Part shown: in pieces, positions 1-7,442 of the stretch
How positions within the stretch are numbered: position 1 is the first letter of the stretch
Layout of the letters: the number at the start of each line of letters is the position of its first letter
NCBI GenBank assembly: GCA_003020945.1
Contig: PXRU01000013.1
Location: forward strand, 1-33,590
DNA: 33,590 bases
Source of the DNA: Halobacteriales archaeon QS_6_71_20
Lineage (GTDB): Archaea; Halobacteriota; Halobacteria; Halobacteriales; Haloferacaceae
Direction: 5' to 3'
Program-made: the position numbers and the translations under genes
The notes under the pieces: model-generated
Database searches by the model: none
What the model was told of the DNA's origin: nothing
The model's input: only the letters and a program-made list of their open reading frames with translations

Positions 1-208
1 GGTCGTCTCCGACGACGCGGCGGCGGCCGCCGGCTCCGGCGACGCCGACGTGACCGCCGCGCTGCGGGCGGGGGTCGACGGCGCCGGCGACGAGGGCGAC
101 GACCCGGACGAGTACGACGTGATCGGCGACGCCCGCGCGGGCGACGCCCGGTTCGCCGGCGGCGACGTCCAGGCGTTCATCGGCGCGTTCAGGGAGGCCC
201 TGCGATGA
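1..208 (+). CDS. C-terminal end of a DHH/RecJ-like phosphoesterase (5' truncated)
   Basis: Only the last 68 codons are in the window, read in the frame that ends at TGA 206-208. The peptide is rich in Ala, Gly and Asp and ends in a short helix-like tail (GGDVQAFIGAFREALR). No catalytic motif is visible, so the identity rests on context: in haloarchaea a DHH-family RecJ-like exonuclease gene usually lies directly upstream of pcc1 and rps3ae. The stop overlaps the ATG of the next gene, which points to translational coupling in one operon. The gene is certain; the family name is an inference. Confidence 0.6.
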   Translation, partial: VVSDDAAAAAGSGDADVTAALRAGVDGAGDEGDDPDEYDVIGDARAGDARFAGGDVQAFIGAFREALR

Positions 209-579
209 GCGACGAGCGACCGGTCGACGCGACCGAGGCCGTCGGCGACGCGGCCGCACGCACCGCGGTCGTGGAGACGACACACGCCGACGACGCGGCG
301 GCCGCGACGGTCGCCGCGGCGCTCTCGCCGGACAACACCGACGAGATCCGGACGACGAACGAGGGGCGGACGGTCGCGACCCGCGTCGAGCGGGGGACGA
401 CCGGCGGCCTGCTCGCCTCGGTGGACGACTACCTCGTGAACCTCGACGTGGCCGACGACGCGGTCGCGCTCGGGCGGGGAAGCGGCAGCGACACGGCGGC
501 CGCACGCGACGCGGCCGCAGACAACGACGCGGACGGCATCCGCGATACGATAGACGACGCGAACACACACGACACATGA
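205..579 (+). CDS. pcc1: KEOPS complex subunit Pcc1
   Basis: Pcc1 is the dimerising subunit of KEOPS, the complex that makes N6-threonylcarbamoyladenosine at position 37 of ANN-reading tRNAs. The 124-aa product has the family core at residues 22-90: an alternating beta pattern, then SPDNTDEIRT and TTGGLLASVDDYLVNL, close to other haloarchaeal Pcc1 proteins. The C-terminal 35 residues are Ala/Asp-rich and probably disordered. The ATG overlaps the upstream stop, and its own TGA overlaps the rps3ae ATG, so three genes are coupled. The length is slightly above the family norm because of the acidic tail. Confidence 0.9.
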   Translation: MSDERPVDATEAVGDAAARTAVVETTHADDAAAATVAAALSPDNTDEIRTTNEGRTVATRVERGTTGGLLASVDDYLVNLDVADDAVALGRGSGSDTAAARDAAADNDADGIRDTIDDANTHDT

Positions 580-1217
580 GCGAACGATCAGTCTCACGAC
601 AACGACAGGGGAAGCGCTGGTACACCGTCCTCGCGCCCGAGCAGTTCGACCGAGCCGAGCTCGGCGAGACGATGGCGGAGGAGCCCGAGCAGGTCGTCGG
701 CCGCACGGTCGAGACCACGCTCGGCGAGATCACGGGCGACCAGGGACAGGACAACATCAAGCTGATCTTCAAGATCACCGACGTGGGCTCGGACGCGGCG
801 TACACGGAGTTCATCCAACACGAGCTCACGCGGGACTACCTCCGGTCGATGGTCCGCCGCGGCGCTTCGAAGGTCGACCTGCACATCACCGTGCGGACGA
901 CCGACGACTACCGCGTCCGGGTCAGCCCGGTCGCGTTCACCACGAAGAAGGCCGACCGCTCCCAGGAGCAGGCCATCCGCCAGATCATGATCGACCTGGT
1001 GGAGGAGGCCGCCGAGGAGCGCGCCTTCGCGGAGCTCGTCGACTCCGTCGTCGAGGGGCGGCTCTCGTCGGCGATCTACGGCGAGGCGAAGACGATCTAC
1101 CCGCTGCGCCGGGTCGAGGTGCAGAAGCTCTCGCTTGAGGCGCGCCCCGAGGAGATCGCCGCCGAGGAGGAGGCCTCCGTCGACGTGGCCGACGACGACG
1201 TCGCGGTCGACGAGTAG
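576..1217 (+). CDS. rps3ae: 30S ribosomal protein S3Ae (eS1)
   Basis: This is the archaeal/eukaryotic small-subunit protein eS1, found near the mRNA exit region of the 30S subunit. The 213-aa protein has the family features: a basic N-terminus (RQRQGKRWYTVLAPEQFD), a central KLIFKITDV segment, the conserved HELTRDYLRSMVRRG stretch and the IYPLRRVEVQKL motif near the C-terminus. It ends in a very acidic tail typical of halophile ribosomal proteins. The start ATG overlaps the pcc1 stop. It is the last gene of the coupled set. Confidence 0.96.
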   Translation: MSERSVSRQRQGKRWYTVLAPEQFDRAELGETMAEEPEQVVGRTVETTLGEITGDQGQDNIKLIFKITDVGSDAAYTEFIQHELTRDYLRSMVRRGASKVDLHITVRTTDDYRVRVSPVAFTTKKADRSQEQAIRQIMIDLVEEAAEERAFAELVDSVVEGRLSSAIYGEAKTIYPLRRVEVQKLSLEARPEEIAAEEEASVDVADDDVAVDE

Positions 1218-1553
1218 GCTCGCCCCGCGGCGATCGCCGTTCTCCCCGGTCCCGTAGATCCGCCGTCAGCGGCGTCCGGCGGAAATCGCGGCTCACGACG
1301 ACAGAGAGTCAGAAACGGGCGAGTGACCGCGGAGCGTCACATTCTAGTTATATATTCTACCGTATCCGAGACAACCGTCGAACGAACGGGTAATGCGTGG
1401 AAACGTCGAGCAGGGAAACGCCCGAAGCCGGCAGTTCCGACGCATCGGATCTCCGTGACGGCGGCGGGGGTGTCGCCCAGAGGCGAGGGTCCGCATCGGG
1501 TCGCGGTCGGTGGCCCATATGTCATGTCTCCCCGAGCGGGACGGGGTTCTGAC
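1218..1553. other. Noncoding stretch after rps3ae
   Basis: This 336-base gap holds no ORF with convincing coding character. A strong AT-rich box, agttatatatt at 1346-1356, is the only promoter-like signal. Read rightward it could drive a very short reading frame from the ATG at 1393 (21 codons), which I do not call as a gene. It could also serve a small RNA. Nothing else stands out. Confidence 0.4.
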
Positions 1554-1724
1554 TCACATCTGGGTTCGCCTGGTGACGAGCGCGACGTCGTCGGACCCGC
1601 AGTACGGACAGGTCGCAACGAGTTCGCCGACCGGGACGGCGATCGGTTCCTCGCAGTCGCCACAGCGGTACTGGTCCGACCGATCGGGCGCGAGCAGGTC
1701 GGCGACGCGACCAACGATGCTCAT
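1554..1724 (-). CDS. Small zinc-ribbon protein (56 aa)
   Basis: This 56-aa gene is easily missed because of its length. The product has two CxxC knuckles, CGDC at 21-24 and CPYC at 39-42, spaced as in a rubredoxin-like or zinc-ribbon fold that would bind one zinc. The N-terminal part (MSIVGRVADLLAPD) looks like a short amphipathic helix. A TATA-like ggtttaccgcc lies about 28 nt upstream of the ATG, fitting a leaderless transcript. Small zinc-finger proteins of this type are common in haloarchaea and several have regulatory roles, but the function here is unknown. Confidence 0.8.
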   Translation of the reverse strand: MSIVGRVADLLAPDRSDQYRCGDCEEPIAVPVGELVATCPYCGSDDVALVTRRTQM

Positions 1725-1851
1725 GCTCTGGTGTGTGAATACTACACAAGGCGGTAAACCTCTTGCGCCGGCGCCCGGTGTGAGGTGTCGGGAGTCCCCC
1801 GCGGACCCCCAACAACCGGGCGGGCCGCACGGACGGAGTCGCGACCCGGCG

Positions 1852-2271
1852 TCACTCCTCGACGCGGACGACGCCGACCATCCCCGCCCCCTCGTGGGGA
1901 ATGCAGAAGTAGGTGTAGTCGCCCGGGGACTCGAACGTGTGGGTGAACCGCTCGCCCGAGGTGATGGCGCCGTCGCTGCCGTTCCACGCCTCGCGGGCGG
2001 CCGCCTCGGAGTCGTAGCCGCCGGTCGCGAAGTACGCCGCGTCGTCGGGGATCCGGTCGGCGTACGCCGTCACCGAGTGGGCGCGCGTGGAGGTGTTCTC
2101 CCAGACGACGGTGTCGCCGACGGCGACGCTGATCTCGTAGGGGCGGAACGCCTGGGCGGTCATCCCCACGTCGTGGTCGTCCGCCCCGGAGGAGGGGAGC
2201 ATGGCCGAACAGCCGGCCAGGGCGGCCGACACCCCGGCGCCCGCGGCCGCCAGGAAGCGGCGTCTGTCCAT
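1852..2271 (-). CDS. Halocyanin-type blue copper lipoprotein
   Basis: This is a probable membrane-anchored type 1 copper protein carrying electrons on the outer face of the cytoplasmic membrane. The 139-aa product opens with a Tat-like RRR motif, a hydrophobic stretch and a lipobox (LAGC, Cys21). The plastocyanin fold follows, with copper ligands His65 (RAHSV), Cys123, His126 and Met131 in YFCIPHEGAGM. The ATG at 2271 is preferred over an in-frame upstream ATG because the signal peptide begins there and a TATA-like ctatacccc lies about 27 nt before it. Its redox partner is not visible nearby. Confidence 0.9.
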   Translation of the reverse strand: MDRRRFLAAAGAGVSAALAGCSAMLPSSGADDHDVGMTAQAFRPYEISVAVGDTVVWENTSTRAHSVTAYADRIPDDAAYFATGGYDSEAAAREAWNGSDGAITSGERFTHTFESPGDYTYFCIPHEGAGMVGVVRVEE

Positions 2272-2366
2272 GCTCGATCCGAGGGCGCGGAGGGGTATAG
2301 GGGGTGCGATCCCGGCACCGCGGGTCGGTCGCGCGGCGCCTCGGACCTGTGATCGTGCGCGCGTAG

Positions 2367-2630
2367 CCCCACCGTGTCCGCCGTATCGGTCGGCGGGACT
2401 CGCAGGCCGAGTTCCGATGTCCACACGACGACTGCCACCTTTCGACGTTTCAGGCCGACATCAACGCTTCCGCGAATATCGCACGACGGGTTGATCCGTG
2501 GGGAGAGAGCGTCTCGCTTGACAAGGCCGGACGTGATGACTCGCCTCGGGACGGGAGCCGTAGTGACACGGCCACGACTCACCGTGAGACGAGCGAGACA
2601 CCCTCGCAGATGGCGCCCACGGAGTTTAAG
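2367..2630 (+). pseudogene. tnpB (IS200/IS605 OrfB) C-terminal remnant
   Basis: One frame, open from just after the stop at 2364-2366, encodes the last part of a TnpB-type RNA-guided nuclease or transposase. It has the second zinc knuckle (CPHDDC), followed by QADINASANIARR with the final RuvC aspartate, and then VDPWGESVSLDKAGRDDSPR, a tail typical of haloarchaeal TnpB. The first zinc knuckle and roughly 350 upstream residues are gone, so it cannot be active. The same frame stays open through the element end to a stop at 2811-2813. The similarity I recognise ends near 2625. Confidence 0.75.
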
Positions 2631-2765
2631 AGTCGAAACCCTCTACCAGCGTTCACGAGACGTAGTCTCGTGAGCCAACCAGAGCCTCCGGTTCTGGTGA
2701 CGACGACTGACTGGTATTCCCCATGCGTGGGAAGTCTCGCCGTCTACCGCGGGGAGAATGTCACC
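2631..2765 (+). mobile_element. Right end of an IS200/IS605-type element, hairpin-rich (omegaRNA-like)
   Basis: Downstream of the tnpB remnant lies a run of compact hairpins. There is a perfect 9-bp stem with a 3-base loop at 2653-2661/2665-2673, and a second 9-bp stem with one G-U pair and a 3-base loop at 2678-2686/2690-2698. A 5-bp stem follows at 2717-2721/2729-2733, then a G+C-rich imperfect hairpin ending near gagaatgtcac (2754-2764), which resembles haloarchaeal IS200/IS605 right ends. In intact elements this region, with the end of tnpB, forms the guide-carrying RNA. The stems look well kept although the nuclease is gone. Confidence 0.55.
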
Positions 2766-2815
2766 GCTGTGGATCGGCGCCCTTCTTACGACGGCGGGCG
2801 TCCCGATAGCTGAGG

Positions 2816-3202
2816 ATGTCCGACGACACCGGACCGCGCGAGTACGACCGGGAGTGGACGGTCCCGATCGGCGACAGCGCACGTCGCCGCGTCGCCGTCT
2901 CGACTGAGTCGGGGGAGGTGGTCCGGTTCCTCGTGCAGCTCGAGTATCGCCATGCCGACGGGTGGCGGCCGGTCGTCAGATACGACCACGACATCGGTGG
3001 GAGCTCGGAGGCCGCCCACGACGTAACCGACGAAGGGCTCCACATCGACATCTACCGGGACAGCGAGAAGGAGGCGACCGAGTTCGTGACCGCCCCGCTG
3101 CCGGCCGGGGTCGCGCTCGATCACGCCGAAGACCACTTAGCGGAGAACCTCGAACGGTACATCAGGAGGTATCAGGAATGGCACGGGATTCAGAACCGGT
3201 GA
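2816..3202 (+). CDS. Conserved haloarchaeal protein of unknown function (128 aa, DUF7718-like)
   Basis: A soluble acidic protein with alternating strands in its first half (WTVPIGDSARRRVAVSTES, VVRFLVQLEYRH, WRPVVRYDHD) and a helical C-terminus (HLAENLERYIRRYQEWHG). I connect it only tentatively to DUF7718 and see no catalytic motif. The ATG lies three bases after the open frame that runs on from the tnpB remnant. A TATA-like cttcttacg at 2782-2790 sits about 28 nt upstream, so the promoter abuts the mobile-element end. The last 25 bases overlap the next gene. Confidence 0.75.
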   Translation: MSDDTGPREYDREWTVPIGDSARRRVAVSTESGEVVRFLVQLEYRHADGWRPVVRYDHDIGGSSEAAHDVTDEGLHIDIYRDSEKEATEFVTAPLPAGVALDHAEDHLAENLERYIRRYQEWHGIQNR

Positions 3203-3393
3203 CGGACGACGAGATCGAGGCGGCTCGCGAGGAGATGAGCGAGCAGCGGAACGAGATCCGCGAGTACCTCGCCGAAGAGCTCGGTGGCGACGCCGGTGAC
3301 TATGACAGCCGTGCCTACTTCCGGGAGCTCGACGACGACGTCGACGGGACCGACGAGCAGGCGGCTCCCGATGGCGGCGAACTACCGAAGTAG
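3178..3393 (+). CDS. Small acidic helical protein (71 aa), unknown
   Basis: The 71-residue product is almost wholly charged. It has a helical N-terminal half (TDDEIEAAREEMSEQRNEIR) that could form a short coiled coil, and an Asp-rich tail. A strong Shine-Dalgarno sequence, ggaggt at 3167-3172, lies 5 bases before the ATG and inside the upstream gene, which it overlaps by 25 nt. This decides the start and implies co-translation. Two overlapping small genes beside a mobile-element remnant resemble a toxin-antitoxin or partner-protein arrangement, but no known family was recognised. Confidence 0.7.
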   Translation: MARDSEPVTDDEIEAAREEMSEQRNEIREYLAEELGGDAGDYDSRAYFRELDDDVDGTDEQAAPDGGELPK

Positions 3394-3708
3394 CGTATAC
3401 CCCAGCAAGCGGCGCTAACACCCGCTTCTTACAGAAATTCCTGCTGTAAGCCGGCGACAGCCGGTGCCCATCCGGTCTGGTACCGGGAGATATTGCTGCT
3501 ACCCACCCGGTTGGCTGGCTTTCGACCGAAGTGTATCTCGTATCGCCCCTACATACCAGCGGACAGACGGGGCGATATAGGATTCAGACAGGGTTAGATC
3601 GTCTTATCAAGGTCCAGATACACTGGAACGGCTACACACAGCTAGGACACACCGAGTGTGGGACACTGGATGTAAAGACATACGGCGAGCGGTGTCGTCC
3701 ATCCGCGT
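3394..3708. other. Intergenic region with tandem hairpins and an inverted repeat
   Basis: The 315-base gap carries two back-to-back hairpins just after the small gene pair: a 7-bp stem cttacag/ctgtaag (3428-3434/3444-3450) and ccggc/gccgg (3451-3455/3460-3464). No T-tract follows, so a terminator role is unproven. Further on, a perfect 9-bp inverted repeat tatcgcccc/ggggcgata lies at 3541-3549/3569-3577. The base composition is lower in G+C than the flanking genes. I see no coding frame. Confidence 0.5.
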
Positions 3709-4410
3709 ATGACCGAGCGGCCGCGGTTCCTCTCCCGGCTGGGACTCGCCGACGTCGTCACCGCCGGGAACGCCGCGCTGGGGACGCTCGCGGCCGCGCT
3801 CGTCGCGGTCGACCCGGAGATCGCGGCGCGGCTCGTCCTGCTCGCGGCCATCGCCGACGGGCTCGACGGCGTGGTCGCCCGGCGCTACGGCGGTACCGCC
3901 GTCGGCCCCCACCTCGACTCGCTCGCCGACGTCGCCTCCTTCGGCGTCGCGCCCGCCCTCCTGGTCGCCGCGACCGTGACGGGGGCGTACCCGTACGCCG
4001 CGGCGCCGGCGGCGTACGTCGCGGGACTGCTCGTCCCCGCCGCGTACGTCGCGCTCGCGGTCGTCCGCCTCGCCGTCTACACGGTGGAGGACTCGGGTGC
4101 GGCGACCACGCACGGCGTGCAGACGACGCTCGCGGCCACGGTGATCGCCGCCGCCGTGCTCGCGGGGCTGGACTCGCCGGCCGTCGTGCTCGGACTCGCC
4201 GCGCTGGCGGCGCCGCTGATGGTGACGGCGATCCGCTACCCGGACCTCCACCCGCAGGACGCGCTCGTGATGGGCGTGGTGCAGGCGTCGGCCGTGCTGC
4301 TCCCGGGGATGGTCGGCGAGTCGTTCGCGTTCGCGCTGCTGTTCCTCGCGCTCGCGTACCTCCTGCTGGGTCCCCGGTTCTACTGGCGGGAGCCGACACT
4401 GGGGACGTAG
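3709..4410 (+). CDS. pssA: Archaetidylserine synthase (CDP-alcohol phosphatidyltransferase)
   Basis: This integral membrane enzyme would condense CDP-archaeol with L-serine. In haloarchaea a PssA/PssD pair is tied to archaeosortase-dependent lipid anchoring of surface proteins. The 233-aa product has the family signature near residues 50-74: D50, D53-G54, A57-R58, G66, D70 and D74. It has about six hydrophobic segments. The serine-type assignment, rather than inositol-phosphate or glycerol-phosphate, rests on overall resemblance to haloarchaeal PssA. The gene stands alone, 82 nt before hisD. Confidence 0.85.
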   Translation: MTERPRFLSRLGLADVVTAGNAALGTLAAALVAVDPEIAARLVLLAAIADGLDGVVARRYGGTAVGPHLDSLADVASFGVAPALLVAATVTGAYPYAAAPAAYVAGLLVPAAYVALAVVRLAVYTVEDSGAATTHGVQTTLAATVIAAAVLAGLDSPAVVLGLAALAAPLMVTAIRYPDLHPQDALVMGVVQASAVLLPGMVGESFAFALLFLALAYLLLGPRFYWREPTLGT

Positions 4411-4492
4411 CGGCCGGGCCGAGGGACCCCCGGCCGCGTGGTGGGGAGGGGCGTTCCGGGAACGGTTTACCCCCGGCGCTCCAGGCGTGCGT

Positions 4493-5770
4493 ATGGAGCC
4501 GAGACAGGTGGCCGACCTCTCGCCCGACGAGCGTCGGGCGTTCTTCGAACGGGACGCCGGCGTCGACGCCGTCCGCGGCGACGTGGCCGACATCGTCGAG
4601 CGGGTCCGCCGCGAGGGCGACGCCGCGATCCGGGAGTTCTCCCGGGAGTTCGACGACGTCGAGGTGGCGAACATCGACATCACCGACGAGGCCGAACGCG
4701 CCGTCGACGCCGTCGACGACGACGTACTGGCGGCGGTCCACGACGCCATCGACAACGTCCGGACGTTCCACGAGGCGCAGCTCCGGGAGGACTGGACCCG
4801 GGAGTTCGACGAGGGCCGGGAGCTGGGACGGCGGTTCCGTCCCCTCGACCGCGTGGGCGTGTACGTCCCCGGCGGGACGGCGGCGTACCCCTCCTCGGCG
4901 GTCATGGGCGTCGTGCCCGCGACCGTCGCGGGCGTGGAGCACGTCGCCGTCGTGACGCCGCCGGCCGAGGAGGTGAATCCGGCGACGCTTGCGGCGGTCC
5001 ACGAGGCGGGCGCGGACGCCGTGTACGCCGCCGGCGGCGCGCAGGCGGTCGCGGCGCTGGCGTACGGCACCGAGACGGTGACGAGCGTCCGGAAGATCGT
5101 CGGCCCGGGCAACAGGTGGGTCACCGCCGCCAAGGCGGCGGTCCGCGGCGACGTGGAGATCGACTTCCTCGCGGGCCCCTCGGAGCTGCTGGTGCTTGCC
5201 GACGGGACGGCCAACGCCGGCGCGGTCGCGGCGGACCTGCTCGCGCAGGCGGAGCACGACCCGAACGCCTCCGTCGTCGCCGTGACCGACTCGGCGTCGC
5301 TCGCGTCGGCGGTGTGTGCCGAGATCGACGCGCGGCTCCCCGAGCGCGAGCGCGCCGACACCGTCGAGGCGGCGCTCGACAACGACGCCTCCGGCGTGCT
5401 CGTCGCGCGGTCGATGCCGGAGGCGGTGCTGTTCGCCGAGGAGTACGCGGCCGAACACCTCTCGATACAGGCGGCCGACGACGAGGCGCTGCTCGACCGG
5501 ATCTCGAACGTCGGGTCGGCGTTCCTGGGGGAGTTCACGCCGGTCGCGGCCGGCGACTACGCCTCCGGGACGAACCACGTCCTCCCGACGAACGGGGGCG
5601 CGCGGTCGTTCGGCGGGCTCTCGACGGACATGTTCCTCCGCTCCTCGACGGTGCAGCGGCTCTCGGAGGCGGCGCTGTCGGAGCTCTCGGCCACCGTGAC
5701 GACGCTCGCGGAGGCCGAGGGACTGGAGGCGCACGCCGAGAGCGTCCGAACCCGGCTCGACGGCGAGTAG
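4493..5770 (+). CDS. hisD: Histidinol dehydrogenase
   Basis: HisD catalyses the last two oxidations of histidine biosynthesis, L-histidinol to L-histidine, using NAD+ and zinc in the cytoplasm. The 425-aa protein is full length. It shows VPGGTAAYPSS (125-135), IVGPGNRWV (202-210), FLAGPSELLVLAD, zinc ligands Gln252 and His255 in QAEHD, the catalytic Glu321-His322 pair (AEHLSI), Asp355 in GDYASGTNHVLPT and a C-terminal His414. The ATG at 4493 is chosen over the GTG at 4487 because the TATA-like gtttac lies about 27 nt upstream. No other his genes adjoin it, as is usual for haloarchaea. Confidence 0.96.
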   Translation: MEPRQVADLSPDERRAFFERDAGVDAVRGDVADIVERVRREGDAAIREFSREFDDVEVANIDITDEAERAVDAVDDDVLAAVHDAIDNVRTFHEAQLREDWTREFDEGRELGRRFRPLDRVGVYVPGGTAAYPSSAVMGVVPATVAGVEHVAVVTPPAEEVNPATLAAVHEAGADAVYAAGGAQAVAALAYGTETVTSVRKIVGPGNRWVTAAKAAVRGDVEIDFLAGPSELLVLADGTANAGAVAADLLAQAEHDPNASVVAVTDSASLASAVCAEIDARLPERERADTVEAALDNDASGVLVARSMPEAVLFAEEYAAEHLSIQAADDEALLDRISNVGSAFLGEFTPVAAGDYASGTNHVLPTNGGARSFGGLSTDMFLRSSTVQRLSEAALSELSATVTTLAEAEGLEAHAESVRTRLDGE

Positions 5771-5855
5771 CCGGCGTCGTCGACGGTTCCGGCGCGGACC
5801 GGTCGGCGACGCCCCCGGCGTCAGTGTTATACGGGTGTACGCGAATCTGTTCGGT

Positions 5856-6224
5856 ATGAGCACTGACGCGTCCGGGGGCGCCGAGGCCGAGGCGGTCGTG
5901 ACGGTGACGCCGTCGGCCGCCGAGGAGGCGGTCGCCCTCATGGAGCGCGAGGGGATGGACGAGGACGTGGGCGGGCTCCGCCTGTTCGTCCAGCAGGGCG
6001 GCTGTGCGGGCCTCTCCTACGGGATGCGCTTCGACAACGAGCCCGAGGAGGACGACCGCGTGGTCGAGCAGCACGGACTGCGGGTGTTCGTCGACCCCTC
6101 GTCGCTGAACTACATCGGCGGCTCGACGCTCGATTACGAGTCCGGACTCCAGGCCGCGGGCTTCCACGTCGAGAACCCGAACATCGAGGCGGAGTGCGGC
6201 TGCGGCGAGTCGTTCCGAACGTAA
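5856..6224 (+). CDS. A-type iron-sulfur carrier protein (IscA/ErpA/HesB family)
   Basis: A-type carriers hold and pass on Fe-S clusters during cofactor assembly. The 122-aa product has the three family cysteines, Cys50 in QGGCAGLSYGM and Cys114/Cys116 in the C-terminal CGCGESF. The ordering LFVQQGGCAG, FVDPSSLNYIGGSTLDY and NPNIEAECGCG is canonical. The ATG at 5856 is preferred to the GTG at 5835, since tgttatac at 5825-5832 is a well-placed TATA box for a leaderless mRNA and the extra residues are not conserved-looking. Confidence 0.92.
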   Translation: MSTDASGGAEAEAVVTVTPSAAEEAVALMEREGMDEDVGGLRLFVQQGGCAGLSYGMRFDNEPEEDDRVVEQHGLRVFVDPSSLNYIGGSTLDYESGLQAAGFHVENPNIEAECGCGESFRT

Positions 6225-6295
6225 CCGACCAGGTTTTCCCGCCGTCTCCGGGTCCGACCCTGACCGTTTAACAGCCTCGGCCGTCTCCGTTCCGT

Positions 6296-6538
6296 ATGAA
6301 CCTCGAGGTCGTGGAGACGGCGGCCGGCGACCTGCACGTCGACCGCGCGGGGGGCGAGCGGGGCTCGAAGGGGCCGTTCCTCCACACGTACGCCGACGAC
6401 GACGGGGAGGTCCGGTGGGGATACCTCTGCAGCAACTGCGAGACGGTGAACAACGCGATGGACTCGATGGGCCGCATCGAGTGCAACGAGTGCGGCAACA
6501 TCCGGAAGCCCGACGAGTGGGACGCCGTCCACGAGTAG
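6296..6538 (+). CDS. DUF5816-like zinc-ribbon protein
   Basis: The 80-aa protein has two zinc knuckles, CSNC at 45-48 and CNEC at 63-66, joined by the motif NAMDSMGRIEC and followed by GNIRKPDEWDAVHE. This matches what I recall of the haloarchaeal DUF5816 family; its function is unknown. The fold would bind one zinc ion. A TATA-like gtttaac lies about 28 nt upstream of the ATG, so the gene is probably monocistronic and leaderless. Confidence 0.85.
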   Translation: MNLEVVETAAGDLHVDRAGGERGSKGPFLHTYADDDGEVRWGYLCSNCETVNNAMDSMGRIECNECGNIRKPDEWDAVHE

Positions 6539-6655
6539 CGTCGCCGGACGACCGGCGCCCGAGGCGGCGACCGGCGACGAGGGGTCCGTCGACGGTCGCG
6601 GCGGGCGCGGGGACGGAGGGTCGGAACTAAGTCGTGCCCGGTCGGAATCGCCCTC

Positions 6656-7234
6656 GTGTTTCTCACGCCGCCGGTCCGGAGCGGGACCGCGCCCGTCGCC
6701 GAGGCGATCGAACGGTTCCTAACCGACGTGGCCGACGCCCTGCCGACCGTCATCGCCGGCGTCGTCTTCCTCGTCGTCGCCGGGGTCGGGATCAAGCTGT
6801 TCGCGGTCGCGCTCCGGGCGCTGTTGCGCCGGACGGTCGCCGGGGAGTCGCCGGTGTATCGCCGGTTCGTCTCCACGATCGTCGCCGTCTTCCTGTGGTT
6901 CGGCGTCGGGCTGTCGTTCCTCTCGATCGTCGGGCTGGACGGGATCGCGACCTCGTTGGGGACGGCCGCCGGCTTCGTCGCGCTGGGCGTCTCCTACGCC
7001 ACCTCGGAGATGATCGCCGACGCCGTCGCGGGCGTGTATCTCCTCCGCGACGAGGACTTCAACCCCGGCGACACCGTCGACATCGACGGTACGACCGGAG
7101 TCGTGAAGTCGATCGAGCTGCGGAAGACGCGCCTCACGGTCGGCGACGACACCGTCGTCCGCGGCAACGCCGACATCGAGAAGCAGTGGACCAAGATCGA
7201 CGACGTGGACGCCGTGACGGCGACCGACGACTGA
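6656..7234 (+). CDS. Small MscS-type mechanosensitive channel
   Basis: The 192-aa membrane protein has one TM helix at about residues 29-55, a second near 70-90, and the pore-lining MscS helix with GTAAGFVALGVSYATSEMIA. The beta domain follows (NPGDTVDIDGTTGVVKSIEL). The usual C-terminal alpha/beta domain is reduced to a short acidic end, so this is a minimal channel compared with the roughly 280 aa of E. coli MscS. The GTG start is supported by an AT-rich actaag about 28 nt upstream and by the N-terminal helix beginning soon after. It probably relieves turgor under osmotic downshock. Confidence 0.88.
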   Translation: MFLTPPVRSGTAPVAEAIERFLTDVADALPTVIAGVVFLVVAGVGIKLFAVALRALLRRTVAGESPVYRRFVSTIVAVFLWFGVGLSFLSIVGLDGIATSLGTAAGFVALGVSYATSEMIADAVAGVYLLRDEDFNPGDTVDIDGTTGVVKSIELRKTRLTVGDDTVVRGNADIEKQWTKIDDVDAVTATDD

Positions 7235-7442
7235 CCGACCCGGCCTCGATCCGTCACCCCGGTCGGCCGTCCGACCGGTCGGAACCCGAGGCGCTCGTGA
7301 CGGTTCGCCGTCGGACTGGTCAGGTTCCGAGCGGACCACCGCGGTCCGCCATTTCGCCGAATGGTTCGACTCGTGTACGCCGTGTCGCCGTGTGAGCGGT
7401 TTCGCCGCGGACTTATGTTCGGCGGCCGGGTAGCCACCGCAT

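Noticed and set aside
1393-1458. A 21-codon reading frame after the AT-rich box at 1346
   Set aside because: Too short, with no motif or conservation that I can judge.
3607-5941. Very long open frames (up to about 727 codons) opposite or out of frame with pssA and hisD
   Set aside because: They are Arg/Ala/Gly-rich shadows typical of high-G+C DNA. The pssA and hisD frames carry full family motifs.
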